Assembly (NCBI RefSeq): GCF_014284155.1 | Contig: NZ_JACOFZ010000001.1 | Location: 1,444,545-1,508,544, forward strand | Length of the DNA: 64,000 nt | Reading direction: 5' to 3' | Source of the DNA: Affinundibacterium nitidum | GTDB lineage: Bacteria > Pseudomonadota > Gammaproteobacteria > Burkholderiales > Burkholderiaceae_D | Shown: in pieces, positions 55,865 through 64,000 of the stretch | Numbering within the stretch: position 1 is the stretch's first letter | How the letters are laid out: each line of letters starts with the position of its first letter | The notes under the pieces: model-generated | The model's input: only the letters and a program-made list of their open reading frames with translations | Databases searched by the model: none | What the model was told of the DNA's origin: nothing | Translations under genes and position numbers: made by a program

Positions 55865-57790
55865 TCAAGCTGACAGCGAATCAGCCGCCAGTGCTTTTTC
55901 GATATTTTGACGCAGACTTTCCAAGGTTTTCTTTTGTGCTTCCACTTCAGTATGCATGGCTTCGAAACTAGCGATTTTTTCTTCCAAACTATCAGTGGCC
56001 ACATGAATACGTTGTATCGACTGCATGCGATTTTTGAGTTGATTTTTGTGTTCACGGATCTGTGCTTCGATCGGCGCCATCACCACTTTTTGCCACGCTT
56101 CGACATCACGATTAGCTTGTGAAAAACTCTGCTTAACACGTGCTGAAATCGAGTCAAAGAATTTCTGCATCAAGACTTTTTGGGAAGTGGTCATCAACGT
56201 GATGGTATTAAACTGACGCTGGAATACAGCCTCAATTGCGCTCACTTCTTGCAGATATTTTTCGAGTGAAAATGGCATAGGCGAAGTTAAAGCTAATCCA
56301 TGTTCAGTTGAAAATTTGCGATACATAATCGCCATCATTTCCGAAATCTCGTCGGTTTTACGATTCGATGCAGTCAAGTTGACTTTGACTTGATCGAAGA
56401 AATTCTTGATCGCATCCTTCAAACCCAAAGAGAACTTACTGCTTTCCATCGCCTCGCGTGCGGTGTTAATTTCTTCTTTCAAGAGATCCATACCCAGCGT
56501 CGTATAGACCTCAGTCGACAAGCGAGTGAATACCGAGCGCGTCCCTTGCATCTTCATCAAGCTTGCGTCGAACTCTTGTTTTTCCATCGTCACACGTTTC
56601 ATCATGTGTTCGATGACGTTCTGATTCTTTCCTCGCAAACTTTGCAGTTCATGAAGTTGTTCGCTGACGCCACGTCCACGTGCCGTGATGACCGCCATCT
56701 GCCCTTCAGCGATTTCTTGAATATCACTTGCTAACTGTGCGCGAATAATATTTTTCTTCGAAGGAATCAATTCCTTCGATAAAGCGTGTTCAAGTTTAGG
56801 CAAGCGGCTCTTGGCAAGCAATGGAGCGTCTTTATTGATCTTAGCGACTAGGCCCTTCTGCGCCGAAATCGGGAAGACCTGATTTTTTTCTAGCGATAAA
56901 GTATGTGAAACAGTCTCAATTTGGTGCTGAATTTGCGCTTCAACTTCTTCCACTGTACGCAACTCATCCCACATACTATCGATCTTATTCAGAACGACCA
57001 TGCGCCCCGGACCACTTCCGATGTGATTGCGCCAAACATCGATATCACTCTTGGTCACACCAGTGTCCGCTGCCAAGATAAACAGCACTGCGTGCGCATT
57101 TGGAATCAGGTTCAAGGTTAATTCAGGTTCAGTACCAATCGCATTCAAACCAGGTGTATCGACGATGATCAGACCCTGCTTCAGCAATGGATGAGGAAAG
57201 TTCACAATCGCATGACGCCATTGAGAAATTTCAACCATACCATCTTCGTCTACTTCGAGAGCCGCATCTGGATCGCTTTCATCATACAGGCCATAGGACT
57301 TCGCGACTTCTTTAGTGACCTTCTTGGTCAAACTGACTTGTTTGAACGCTTCCAACATGCCATCGCCTGATTTTGGATCGAGTGGCAACACCGTCCACAC
57401 ATGGTTGTGGCTCTTGTATTCTGTGGTACTTAAGGTTTCACTACGAGTTTCGATTGGCAGCAAGCGAATGCAAGGTGGAAAAGTTTCGTCATACATCAAT
57501 TCGGTCGGACACATGGTCGTACGACCCGCCGACGACGGCAAAATACGTTGTCCGTAATCTGCAAAGAAAATCGCATTGATCAGTTCTGATTTGCCGCGCG
57601 AGAACTCGGCGACAAACGCGATCGTCAACTTATCGTCGACCAAACGCTCTTTCAAACGAGCGATGCGTTGATCCAAAATACCATCGGCAAAATCTGAATT
57701 GGCGATCCAGGTGCGATATTGTTCAATGGCTTGTCCTACGTCTTTGCGCCATCCACTATATTCCTGGAAGTTCTGCACCAAATTACTCAT
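55865..57790 (-). CDS. Dynamin-like GTPase
   Basis: A 641-residue large GTPase. The P-loop is in AEFSRGKSELIN (61-72; the first position is Ala rather than Gly), the switch region is SSAGRTTMCPTEL, G3 is VDTPGLNAIG and G4 is LNKIDSMWDE. Long coiled-coil-prone helices follow (about 330-640), ending in an EKIASFEAMHTEVEAQKKTL-like helix; no clear transmembrane paddle is seen. Bacterial dynamin-like proteins remodel or protect membranes. It sits between mutM and the YCF48-like gene, all on the minus strand. Confidence 0.9.
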   Translation of the reverse strand: MSNLVQNFQEYSGWRKDVGQAIEQYRTWIANSDFADGILDQRIARLKERLVDDKLTIAFVAEFSRGKSELINAIFFADYGQRILPSSAGRTTMCPTELMYDETFPPCIRLLPIETRSETLSTTEYKSHNHVWTVLPLDPKSGDGMLEAFKQVSLTKKVTKEVAKSYGLYDESDPDAALEVDEDGMVEISQWRHAIVNFPHPLLKQGLIIVDTPGLNAIGTEPELTLNLIPNAHAVLFILAADTGVTKSDIDVWRNHIGSGPGRMVVLNKIDSMWDELRTVEEVEAQIQHQIETVSHTLSLEKNQVFPISAQKGLVAKINKDAPLLAKSRLPKLEHALSKELIPSKKNIIRAQLASDIQEIAEGQMAVITARGRGVSEQLHELQSLRGKNQNVIEHMMKRVTMEKQEFDASLMKMQGTRSVFTRLSTEVYTTLGMDLLKEEINTAREAMESSKFSLGLKDAIKNFFDQVKVNLTASNRKTDEISEMMAIMYRKFSTEHGLALTSPMPFSLEKYLQEVSAIEAVFQRQFNTITLMTTSQKVLMQKFFDSISARVKQSFSQANRDVEAWQKVVMAPIEAQIREHKNQLKNRMQSIQRIHVATDSLEEKIASFEAMHTEVEAQKKTLESLRQNIEKALAADSLSA

Positions 57791-57872
57791 AATGTCCTCA
57801 ATATTCTTTTCTTCTAATCTACGCCAGCCATAGGCAAGTTCTTGCCAAGACTCAACAATACGACATTCTGGC

Positions 57873-58694
57873 TTATTTTTGACAATTTACACAATAAAAG
57901 CTGCTACGTTGACCTTGCATGATGTGTCTTATTGTTCCTTGACAAACCCGGCAAGGCTCCCCCGCTCTATCGTAGACAAAATAAGACTGCTGAAAATAGC
58001 CGGTTTTACCATCAGCACCAACAAAATCCTTTAGGGTACTTCCCCCTTTAGTGATCGCTTCCGCCAAAATTTGTCGAATTGCCAACTCCAGTGCTTGGTA
58101 ACGTTTCAAGCCGATGCGATTCGCTGGCGTCTTCGGATTTATTTTTGCTCGAAATAAACTTTCCGAGGCATAAATATTACCAACACCCACAACGATGTCG
58201 CCCGAAAGTAGAACTTGCTTGATAGGTGCAGTGCGGCTTCGACTTTGCTTAAAGAGCAATTCCGCAGAAAAACCAGATTCCAAGGGTTCCACACCAAGCT
58301 TGCGCAGGAGTAGATGTTCTTCAATAGCGCCATCCTCGTTGCTATGCCAAAGCAATGCGCCGAACCGTCTAGGATCAGTTAAACGCAACATCTGTTTGCC
58401 AAAAGCGAGGTCAACATGATCGTGCTTTTGTGCAGGAGTTTTTGTAGGCATCACGCGTAAATTACCGGTCATCCCAAGGTGAACTAGTAACACACCGTGA
58501 TCAAAGTGGAGCAACAGATACTTACCCCGACGACTGGTCTTCAGAATACGTTTGCCACTCAAAATTTGCTCTAAATTTGCGGGAAAAGGCCAACGCAAGC
58601 CTTCGCGTCTTAAGACCACTGAGGTAACTTCCTGACCTTCAACGTGGGGAGCTACCCCAAGGCGGGTCACTTCAACTTCAGGCAATTCAGGCAT
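57873..58694 (-). CDS. mutM: Formamidopyrimidine-DNA glycosylase
   Basis: ATG at 58692-58694 is preferred over a start two codons upstream because the mature enzyme must begin PELPEVEV with the catalytic Pro and Glu directly after Met; AAGGAAG precedes it. The 273-residue product has the catalytic Lys region (SRRGKYLLLHFDHGVL), the helix-two-turn-helix region (VVGVGNIYASESLF) and a C-terminal zinc finger (CRVCQGT ... FYCVNCQK). It excises 8-oxoguanine and formamidopyrimidines. Confidence 0.96.
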   Translation of the reverse strand: MPELPEVEVTRLGVAPHVEGQEVTSVVLRREGLRWPFPANLEQILSGKRILKTSRRGKYLLLHFDHGVLLVHLGMTGNLRVMPTKTPAQKHDHVDLAFGKQMLRLTDPRRFGALLWHSNEDGAIEEHLLLRKLGVEPLESGFSAELLFKQSRSRTAPIKQVLLSGDIVVGVGNIYASESLFRAKINPKTPANRIGLKRYQALELAIRQILAEAITKGGSTLKDFVGADGKTGYFQQSYFVYDRAGEPCRVCQGTIRHIMQGQRSSFYCVNCQK

Positions 58695-58848
58695 CAACAA
58701 CTTCCTTCATTTCGTCTAATAAGTGTTGGCACAGGTCGGCAATCTGGGGCAGATATATGCTTAGCCTGCAAATGGCTCCGCTTAATCCAATTTGCGCGTA
58801 AAATCGAGTTACAGGCGGGTTACATTTTCGTCAAGCAAAGGAAAACTT

Positions 58849-60789
58849 TTGAAATATTTTCAGCTCAATCGACAAGCAAATCGTCAAACTCAACTTCAAA
58901 ACTTCTGGCAGTCCATGGAGCAAACACAGCGGCGTCGCAAATTGTGTATTGTACCCATTCCAAGCAAGGAAGATGTCCACGCTCCGATTACCGGTCATAA
59001 ATTCGCCTTCAGCGCACTGACCAGCACTGTTTTTTCGATTCTCTTTGGGATGGCAAGCAGCCTAGCTTCAGGGACTGCACAAGCACAAGAACCTTCACCG
59101 CCAGTCAATGTCAAACCTCTCAAAAACAAGAGCGCCACCAATCAATCAAGCCAAGAGACGATTCCTGAGCATGCGTTAAGTAAGGAATTATTGTTTAAAC
59201 TATTAAGCTCTGACATTGCGATACAACGCGGCGAATGGGGAAGTGCTTTCGTTACTCTTCTGGGTGTTGCGCAAGAGACTCGAGATCCGCGAATCGCTAA
59301 GAAAGCCGCTGAAGTTGCTATGGGCGCGCAGCAAATTAATGAAGCATTAGCGGCAGTAAAACTCTGGCGCGATATCAGTCCAGATTCATTTGAAGCGAGC
59401 CAATACTACCTCAGTCTAATGGTGGTGAAAGCTGACTTTAATGAAATAGAGAAGCACTTTAATCTTCAACTAAAAACCGCAAGCAAGTCGGAGATTCCGC
59501 CCCTACTACATCAAGCACAGCGGCTACTCGCACGCATGCAAGACAAGAAAACAGCCTTTGGTACTTTAGAAAAAATTGTAAATGGCACTAGTAGCTCTGT
59601 CGACACTCATATTGTGCTAAGTCGCGGTGCTTTTGCTAGCGGCGATGCTGAGCGCAGCGCCGCAGAGGCAAAAATTGCTTTAGCTTTACAACCAAGCTCC
59701 GAGCTCGCGATTTTGAGCTTGGCGCAGGCCTTGGACAAAGAGCAAAGTTTTCAAGCAGTTGTTGATTTTCTCAAAAAAAATCCCGAATCACGTGAAGTGC
59801 GTTTAGCCTTGGCCACCATGCTGGTCGAAGGTCGGCAACTAGATGCAGCAAGACAAGAATTTGAATTGATACTCAAAGACTTTGAAACCAATCAGCTCCC
59901 GACTTCACGCATCATTTTCACCTTGGGCTCAATCGAATTAGAACTCAACCATAGTGACAAGGCAGAGGTGTATTTGCAACGTTATCTCAAGGAAGCTGAC
60001 GAAGATCAGGACAAAAATTCAGCCTACATCAATCTCGCCCAAGTTGAACTTCAAAGAAAAAATACGAAGGCAGCTGATGCTTGGCTAGCCAAGGTTGAAA
60101 ATGGTGATGACAAAAACACAGTCTGGTTTAATATTCAAATGCGTCGAGCACTATTAATGGCGAGCGACCAGAGATATACAGAGGCACGTCAATTCCTACA
60201 AAGTGTTAAGGCCAATTCGGAAGCCGAAGAAGTTTTACTGCTGCAAACAGAAACGCAAGTAATGAAAGCAGCTGGTCAACAACTCGAAGCGTTCATCGTC
60301 TTACAAGCAGCTTTAAGCGATTTCCCACAAAGCCCCGACCTACTCTATGACTTCGCTATGCTTGCGGAGAATTTAAAACGTTATCCTGAAATGGAATTAG
60401 CCCTTAAACAGCTGATTGCTGTCTCGCCCGAGAACCCTTTCGCCTACAATGCGCTAGGATATTCGTATGCAGATCGCAACACCCAACTCGATGAGGCGAA
60501 TACACTGCTCAAGCGCGCTGTCGAATTAAATCCAAATGACCCCTATATTCTCGATAGCTTAGCGTGGCTGCGCTTTAGACAGAAAGACTATCAGCAAGCT
60601 GAAGAGATTTTACGGCGCTGCTTGCAAATGCGACGCGACCCAGAAATAGAGATACATTTGGCAGAAGTATTGTGGGCGCAGGAAAAACGTGAAGAAGCTA
60701 AATTACTATTGATCGACGCACGCAAAAAAGACCCTAGCAACGAACTACTGAAATCAACATTAGATCGCCTAGAAATCAAGCTCCCTTGA
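58849..60789 (+). CDS. TPR-repeat protein, exported
   Basis: The start is tentative: TTG 58849 has a good ribosome binding site (AAAGGAAAA, 58838-58846), while ATG 58915 has none but gives a shorter N-terminus. Either way a hydrophobic export signal (ALTSTVFSILFGMASSLASGTAQAQ) follows a basic region. The roughly 646-residue product is built of tetratricopeptide-like repeats (about 120-640), clearest at the C-terminus (NPFAYNALGYSYADRN, NPNDPYILDSLAWLRFRQKD). It sits directly before lolB, as is usual in Burkholderiales. It probably acts as a periplasmic scaffold; its partners are unknown. Confidence 0.88.
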   Translation: MKYFQLNRQANRQTQLQNFWQSMEQTQRRRKLCIVPIPSKEDVHAPITGHKFAFSALTSTVFSILFGMASSLASGTAQAQEPSPPVNVKPLKNKSATNQSSQETIPEHALSKELLFKLLSSDIAIQRGEWGSAFVTLLGVAQETRDPRIAKKAAEVAMGAQQINEALAAVKLWRDISPDSFEASQYYLSLMVVKADFNEIEKHFNLQLKTASKSEIPPLLHQAQRLLARMQDKKTAFGTLEKIVNGTSSSVDTHIVLSRGAFASGDAERSAAEAKIALALQPSSELAILSLAQALDKEQSFQAVVDFLKKNPESREVRLALATMLVEGRQLDAARQEFELILKDFETNQLPTSRIIFTLGSIELELNHSDKAEVYLQRYLKEADEDQDKNSAYINLAQVELQRKNTKAADAWLAKVENGDDKNTVWFNIQMRRALLMASDQRYTEARQFLQSVKANSEAEEVLLLQTETQVMKAAGQQLEAFIVLQAALSDFPQSPDLLYDFAMLAENLKRYPEMELALKQLIAVSPENPFAYNALGYSYADRNTQLDEANTLLKRAVELNPNDPYILDSLAWLRFRQKDYQQAEEILRRCLQMRRDPEIEIHLAEVLWAQEKREEAKLLLIDARKKDPSNELLKSTLDRLEIKLP

Positions 60790-60856
60790 AGCTAGACTCA
60801 GCGGTTCAAACGAATTGGCAACGAACCGCTGCGACTCGTCGTTCTTGAATCTATCA

Positions 60857-61483
60857 ATGAAACACAAACACATGAAGACTATTTCACACATCATTTCTTC
60901 AATTTTGCTTGGCATTTCAATGACGGCAGTCTTGAGTTCATGCAGCACTACGAAGCCATTAACATCAGAACAAATGGCTCGTACCCGCAACTATCAAGAA
61001 TCAGTGGTGATGACAGGCAAAATCAACATTCAATATCAGCAAAACGAGAAAACAGAAACCTTAACTGGCAATTTTGAATGGCAACAGAACAGTAATGAAA
61101 TGAGCATCACCTTGAGTTCACCATTGGGGCAAACCATCGCCATCATACGAGAGAACCCGCAAGGTGCAAGCCTAGAACAAAGCAAACAAGAAACACGTTA
61201 CGCTGGCAACGTAGAACAACTCTTGACTGAGTCTCTTGGCTGGTCGCTCCCCATCACCGGCCTTCGTGATTGGCTGCAGGGTTTTGATCGCAACCAGCAA
61301 GGACAACGCTTTGCGGTACCGACGCGTGACAATCACCGCAGCATGACACAAGGCTGGCAGCTCGATTTTACGAGTTGGCAGGAAGATGGTGAACAAATTC
61401 ACCCCAAACTAATCAATCTTTATCGACGCACGGAAGAAGTCGGCGATTTAAAGATCCGCTTGGCCATTCTTGAATGGAACTAA
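60857..61483 (+). CDS. lolB: Outer-membrane lipoprotein insertion protein LolB
   Basis: ATG 60857 is used; ATG 60872 five codons later is also possible. The 208-residue product has a lipoprotein signal with lipobox VLSSC (Cys29), then the LolB fold (MTGKINIQYQQNEKTETLTGNFEW, SLGWSLPITGLRDWLQG). It accepts lipoproteins from LolA and inserts them into the outer membrane. It lies between the TPR protein and ispE, with only two bases between its stop and the ispE ATG. Confidence 0.93.
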   Translation: MKHKHMKTISHIISSILLGISMTAVLSSCSTTKPLTSEQMARTRNYQESVVMTGKINIQYQQNEKTETLTGNFEWQQNSNEMSITLSSPLGQTIAIIRENPQGASLEQSKQETRYAGNVEQLLTESLGWSLPITGLRDWLQGFDRNQQGQRFAVPTRDNHRSMTQGWQLDFTSWQEDGEQIHPKLINLYRRTEEVGDLKIRLAILEWN

Positions 61484-61485
61484 GT

Positions 61486-62376
61486 ATGCAAGGAAATCAG
61501 ACTCGGCCTACGCAACTTCTAGCTTGTCCTGCTCCGGCCAAACTCAATCTTTTTTTACACATTGTCGGTCGCCGTACCGATGGCTATCATTTGCTCCAAA
61601 GTGTTTTTCAATTAATTGATCGCTGCGACTATCTAGATTTTTCTGTCAGAGACGATGGCGTTATCCAACGACTCAATGAAGTTCAAGGCGTACCAGCCGA
61701 GCAAGATTTAGTGATTCGCGCCGCAAAGCTATTACAAACATACTCCAGCTCGCAGCTAGGCGCGGACATCAAACTTACAAAGCAACTGCCCATGGGAGGT
61801 GGCTTAGGCGGTGGGTCGTCGGACGCAGCGACCACTTTGCTTGCGCTTAATCACTTATGGAATTGCCAACTTAGCCGTCAAGAATTGATGGCATTAGGAC
61901 TGAAATTAGGTGCTGATGTGCCCTTTTTTCTGTGTGGAACCAATGCTTTCGTCGAGGGTATAGGGGAGCTGATTCAAACGATTACAACCAAAGAACAGTG
62001 GTTCGTCATAATTGAACCGGGAGTTCACGTCCCGACCCCGTCAATATTTTCAGCCAAGGAGTTGACAAGGGATACGAAAGTCGTCAGAATAACGGACTTT
62101 CCTGATGCGACTAACGCAACATGGAAAAACGATTTGCAAGCAGTTGCTTGTACTTTGCACGGCGAAATCAAAGACGCTATCGATTGGCTAAGTCAATTTG
62201 AGTTGAGCGCAGGTTTAGCGAGTGCCAAGATGACGGGTTCTGGTTCTTGTGTCTTCTGTTCATTTGATGACGAAGACAGCGCAAAAAAAATATGTGCGCA
62301 AGTGCCGAAACAATGGAAATCTTGGGTGGCAAAGTCTTTGCAACAGCATCCCATGAATACATGGTTGCAAAACTAA
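61486..62376 (+). CDS. ispE: 4-diphosphocytidyl-2-C-methyl-D-erythritol kinase
   Basis: ATG 61486 is preferred over an in-frame TTG at 61474, which lies within lolB. The 296-residue GHMP kinase has PAPAKLNLFLHIVGRRTDGYH near the N-terminus, the ATP loop MGGGLGGGSSDAA and the C-terminal MTGSGSCVF motif. It phosphorylates CDP-ME in the MEP isoprenoid pathway. It closes the TPR-lolB-ispE group before the tRNA gene. Confidence 0.95.
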   Translation: MQGNQTRPTQLLACPAPAKLNLFLHIVGRRTDGYHLLQSVFQLIDRCDYLDFSVRDDGVIQRLNEVQGVPAEQDLVIRAAKLLQTYSSSQLGADIKLTKQLPMGGGLGGGSSDAATTLLALNHLWNCQLSRQELMALGLKLGADVPFFLCGTNAFVEGIGELIQTITTKEQWFVIIEPGVHVPTPSIFSAKELTRDTKVVRITDFPDATNATWKNDLQAVACTLHGEIKDAIDWLSQFELSAGLASAKMTGSGSCVFCSFDDEDSAKKICAQVPKQWKSWVAKSLQQHPMNTWLQN

Positions 62377-62379
62377 AAT

Positions 62380-62408
62380 TTGGTTGATTGCTGAATTCAA
62401 GATAAAAT
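62380..62408 (+). promoter_or_regulatory. Probable tRNA-Gln promoter
   Basis: TTGGTT (62380-62385) and TAAAAT (62403-62408) are 17 bases apart; transcription would begin about 45 bases before the mature tRNA. A GCTTCG/CGAAGC hairpin in the leader lies between them and the tRNA. Confidence 0.5.
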
Positions 62409-62459
62409 AGCGGCTTCGCTGATTTATCAAACGAAGCGGCAATTGATAAACGGTTGTGT

Positions 62460-62536
62460 AGGGGAATCGCCAAGCTGGTTAAGGCACCGGATTTTGATTC
62501 CGGCATGCAAAGGTTCGAATCCTTTTTCCCCTGCCA
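62460..62536 (+). tRNA. tRNA-Gln (anticodon TTG)
   Basis: A complete cloverleaf: acceptor AGGGGAA/TTCCCCT, anticodon stem CCGGA/TCCGG around loop TTTTGAT (anticodon TTG), T-arm AAAGG-TTCGAAT-CCTTT, discriminator G and an encoded CCA end. It reads CAA (and CAG by wobble) glutamine codons. A strong terminator follows. Confidence 0.96.
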
Positions 62537-62545
62537 GTTAATTCC

Positions 62546-62587
62546 AAGCCGCCGCATACAAAATGATGCGGCGGCTTTTCGGTTTTT
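62546..62587 (+). terminator. Terminator after tRNA-Gln
   Basis: A 12-bp perfect stem AAGCCGCCGCAT (62546-62557) and ATGCGGCGGCTT (62566-62577), followed by TTCGGTTTTT. It separates the tRNA from prs. Confidence 0.88.
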
Positions 62588-62683
62588 ACGGCAGCATTTT
62601 CAGTAATCATTACAACAAGAATTCAAATCTTGATTCTGATTAAGCGCTCTTGAAGTGGATTTTTTATTCCCTTAGGTGATCTC

Positions 62684-63640
62684 ATGGCACACGCGCTCGA
62701 TAACATGATGGTCTTTACTGGTAATGCCAATCCTGCTTTAGCTGCAGGCGTTGCGAAGCAACTCGGCATTCGTCTCGGTAAAGCTGACGTTTCAAAGTTT
62801 TCCGACGGCGAAGTAATGGTCGAAATCAATGAAAACGTGCGTGGCAAAGATGTCTTCGTTTTGCAATCGACTTGTGCGCCAACGAACGACAACTTAATGG
62901 AAATTATGCTGATGGTAGACGCTTTAAAGCGCGCATCAGCTGGTCGTATCACCGCTGCAATTCCTTACTTTGGTTATGCTCGTCAAGACCGCCGTCCGCG
63001 TTCTGCTCGTGTGGCGATTTCTGCCAAAGTGGTCGCGAATATGCTGGAAGAAGCAGGTGTTGGCCGTGTTTTGATTATGGATCTGCATGCAGATCAAATT
63101 CAGGGCTTCTTTGATATCCCTGTTGATAATATTTATGCGTCACCAATTTTGTTGGGCGACTTGGTCAGTAAGAACTACGATGATCTATTAGTTGTGTCTC
63201 CTGACGTTGGTGGTGTAGTTCGTGCACGTGCTTTGGCAAAGCGTTTGGGCTGTGATTTGGCGATTATTGATAAACGCCGTCCAAAAGCGAATGTATCGGA
63301 AGTCATGAACATTATCGGTGAAGTTGAAGGCCGTAACTGCGTCATCATGGATGACATGGTCGATACAGCAGGCACTTTGACGAAAGCTGCTGAAGTATTG
63401 AAAGAACGTGGCGCGAAGAAGGTATTGGCGTATTGTACGCATCCAGTGTTGTCTGGCCCAGCGATTGATCGTATCAATAGCTCGCCACTCGATGAATTGG
63501 TCGTGACAGATACGATTCCTTTGTCTCCTGCAGCGCAAGCTTGCAGCAAGATTCGTCAATTGTCTTGCGATAGTTTGTTGGCAGAGACTTTCCGCCGTAT
63601 TACAAAAGGCGAATCAGTTATTTCTTTGTTCTCTGAATAA
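62684..63640 (+). CDS. prs: Ribose-phosphate pyrophosphokinase
   Basis: A 318-residue PRPP synthetase with [32 protein letters not shown] (ATP-binding flexible region), the metal-binding [12 protein letters not shown], and the PRPP-binding loop [13 protein letters not shown]. It makes PRPP from ribose-5-phosphate and ATP for nucleotide, His and Trp synthesis. The ribosome binding site AGGTGA supports ATG 62684. Codon choice is strongly biased, fitting high expression. A terminator-like hairpin lies between it and rplY. Confidence 0.97.
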   Translation: MAHALDNMMVFTGNANPALAAGVAKQLGIRLGKADVSKFSDGEVMVEINENVRGKDVFVLQSTCAPTNDNLMEIMLMVDALKRASAGRITAAIPYFGYARQDRRPRSARVAISAKVVANMLEEAGVGRVLIMDLHADQIQGFFDIPVDNIYASPILLGDLVSKNYDDLLVVSPDVGGVVRARALAKRLGCDLAIIDKRRPKANVSEVMNIIGEVEGRNCVIMDDMVDTAGTLTKAAEVLKERGAKKVLAYCTHPVLSGPAIDRINSSPLDELVVTDTIPLSPAAQACSKIRQLSCDSLLAETFRRITKGESVISLFSE

Positions 63641-63687
63641 AAATAAAAAGTACAAAATCAGAGTTCGAAATAAAGTTAAGTTTTCTG

Positions 63688-63717
63688 GCGCAGATGCAAA
63701 TGCATTTGCGCTTTTTT
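63688..63717 (+). terminator. Terminator after prs
   Basis: A 10-bp stem GCGCAGATGC (63688-63697) and GCATTTGCGC (63702-63711), with one G-T wobble, loop AAAT, followed by six T. Confidence 0.85.
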
Positions 63718-63718
63718 C

Positions 63719-63740
63719 ACTCTCCTGGTCGCGGGAGAGT
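63719..63740 (+). promoter_or_regulatory. Hairpin in the rplY leader
   Basis: ACTCTCC (63719-63725) pairs with GGAGAGT (63734-63740) around an eight-base loop, 60 bases before the rplY ATG. No T-run follows, so it is not a terminator; it may be a leader structure involved in L25 control, which is inference. Confidence 0.4.
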
Positions 63741-63799
63741 CAACGCAAAATGAACGCATCTCAAAACGCGATTCAAATTGCTTATTTTGGAGTATTAAA

Positions 63800-64000
63800 A
63801 TGAAAGTAGTTGCATTTGCACGTAATGTACAGGGCACCGGAGCGAGCCGCCGCCTGCGTCATGCTGGTCAAACACCAGGTATCATCTACGGTGGTAACCA
63901 ACCAGCTGTGAACATCGCATTGGATCACAATGCATTGTTCCATGCATTGAAAAAAGAAGTTTTCCACTCTTCCATTCTCGACATGGACGTTGATGGTAAA
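63800..64000 (+). CDS. rplY: 50S ribosomal protein L25 / Ctc-like (3' partial)
   Basis: The gene runs off the window after 67 codons. The product begins [20 protein letters not shown] and continues [15 protein letters not shown], the N-terminal 5S-rRNA-binding domain of L25 (the long Ctc form in this lineage). GGAG about eight bases upstream supports the start. Position after prs is the usual one in Burkholderiales, where pth follows. Confidence 0.93.
   Translation, partial: MKVVAFARNVQGTGASRRLRHAGQTPGIIYGGNQPAVNIALDHNALFHALKKEVFHSSILDMDVDGK

Noticed and set aside
62460-62536. tRNA-Gln as a possible integration site
   Set aside because: No integrase, direct repeat of the tRNA 3' end or foreign gene block lies beside it; prs follows as in related genomes.
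1-64000. CRISPR array, prophage, insertion sequence or toxin-antitoxin pair
   Set aside because: I looked for regularly spaced repeats, transposase or integrase motifs and small paired genes on both strands and found none.

Overview
The window looks like chromosomal DNA of a betaproteobacterium of the Burkholderiales, most likely Oxalobacteraceae and possibly Undibacterium-like. The genus is an inference from gene order and moderate GC content, with no marker gene to confirm it. The order HIT-DUF971-ubiE-Tim44-ubiJ-ubiB, the ptsN-hprK-rapZ set and the block mutM / TPR protein-lolB-ispE-tRNA-Gln-prs-rplY are characteristic of that order. I found no phage, insertion sequence, integrase or CRISPR array.

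Layout. 1-2.4 kb: D-amino-acid salvage (a deaminase cut by the window edge, and a D-aminoacylase). 2.7-5.1 kb: a chemoreceptor behind a clear sigma-70 promoter. 5.2-8.5 kb: a secreted serine hydrolase and a DUF885 protein. 8.6-15 kb: a probable galactoside locus (DgoA aldolase, large TonB receptor, divergent GH35 beta-galactosidase). 15-20 kb: a Tat-exported phospholipase C convergent with a sensor kinase. 20-23 kb: kynurenine degradation (AsnC-type regulator, kynU, kynA). 23-29 kb: a TonB receptor with high-expression codon choice behind a long leader region, then a secreted M13 peptidase. 29-39 kb: on the minus strand, a GlcD-GlcF-like fusion, HIT, DUF971, ubiE, Tim44-like, ubiJ, ubiB and a TPMT-like methyltransferase. 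39-44 kb: DUF4304 protein, orphan periplasmic binding protein, YqaA-like protein, ilvA, queF. 44-50 kb: a GGDEF-EAL protein, then ptsN-hprK-rapZ. 50-58.7 kb: on the minus strand, an ABC-2 exporter coupled to an alpha/beta hydrolase, mutY, a YCF48-like protein, a dynamin-like GTPase and mutM. 58.8-64 kb: TPR protein, lolB, ispE, tRNA-Gln, prs and the start of rplY.

How it fits together. The accessory part (first 30 kb) suits a scavenger of polymers and peptides: two TonB receptors, exported peptidases, a lipase-type enzyme, a beta-galactosidase, D-amino-acid and tryptophan catabolism. The rest is housekeeping: ubiquinone synthesis, nitrogen-PTS control, base-excision repair of 8-oxoguanine (mutY and mutM), lipoprotein sorting, isoprenoid precursor synthesis and PRPP supply.

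I see no convincing undescribed multi-gene system. The most interesting signals are regulatory: terminator-like hairpins directly at the ribosome binding sites of ubiJ and the YCF48-like gene, a hairpin whose two arms carry the stop codons of two convergent genes, tandem direct repeats before both kyn genes, and an unexplained inverted repeat plus a palindrome in the 770-bp region before the codon-biased TonB receptor.
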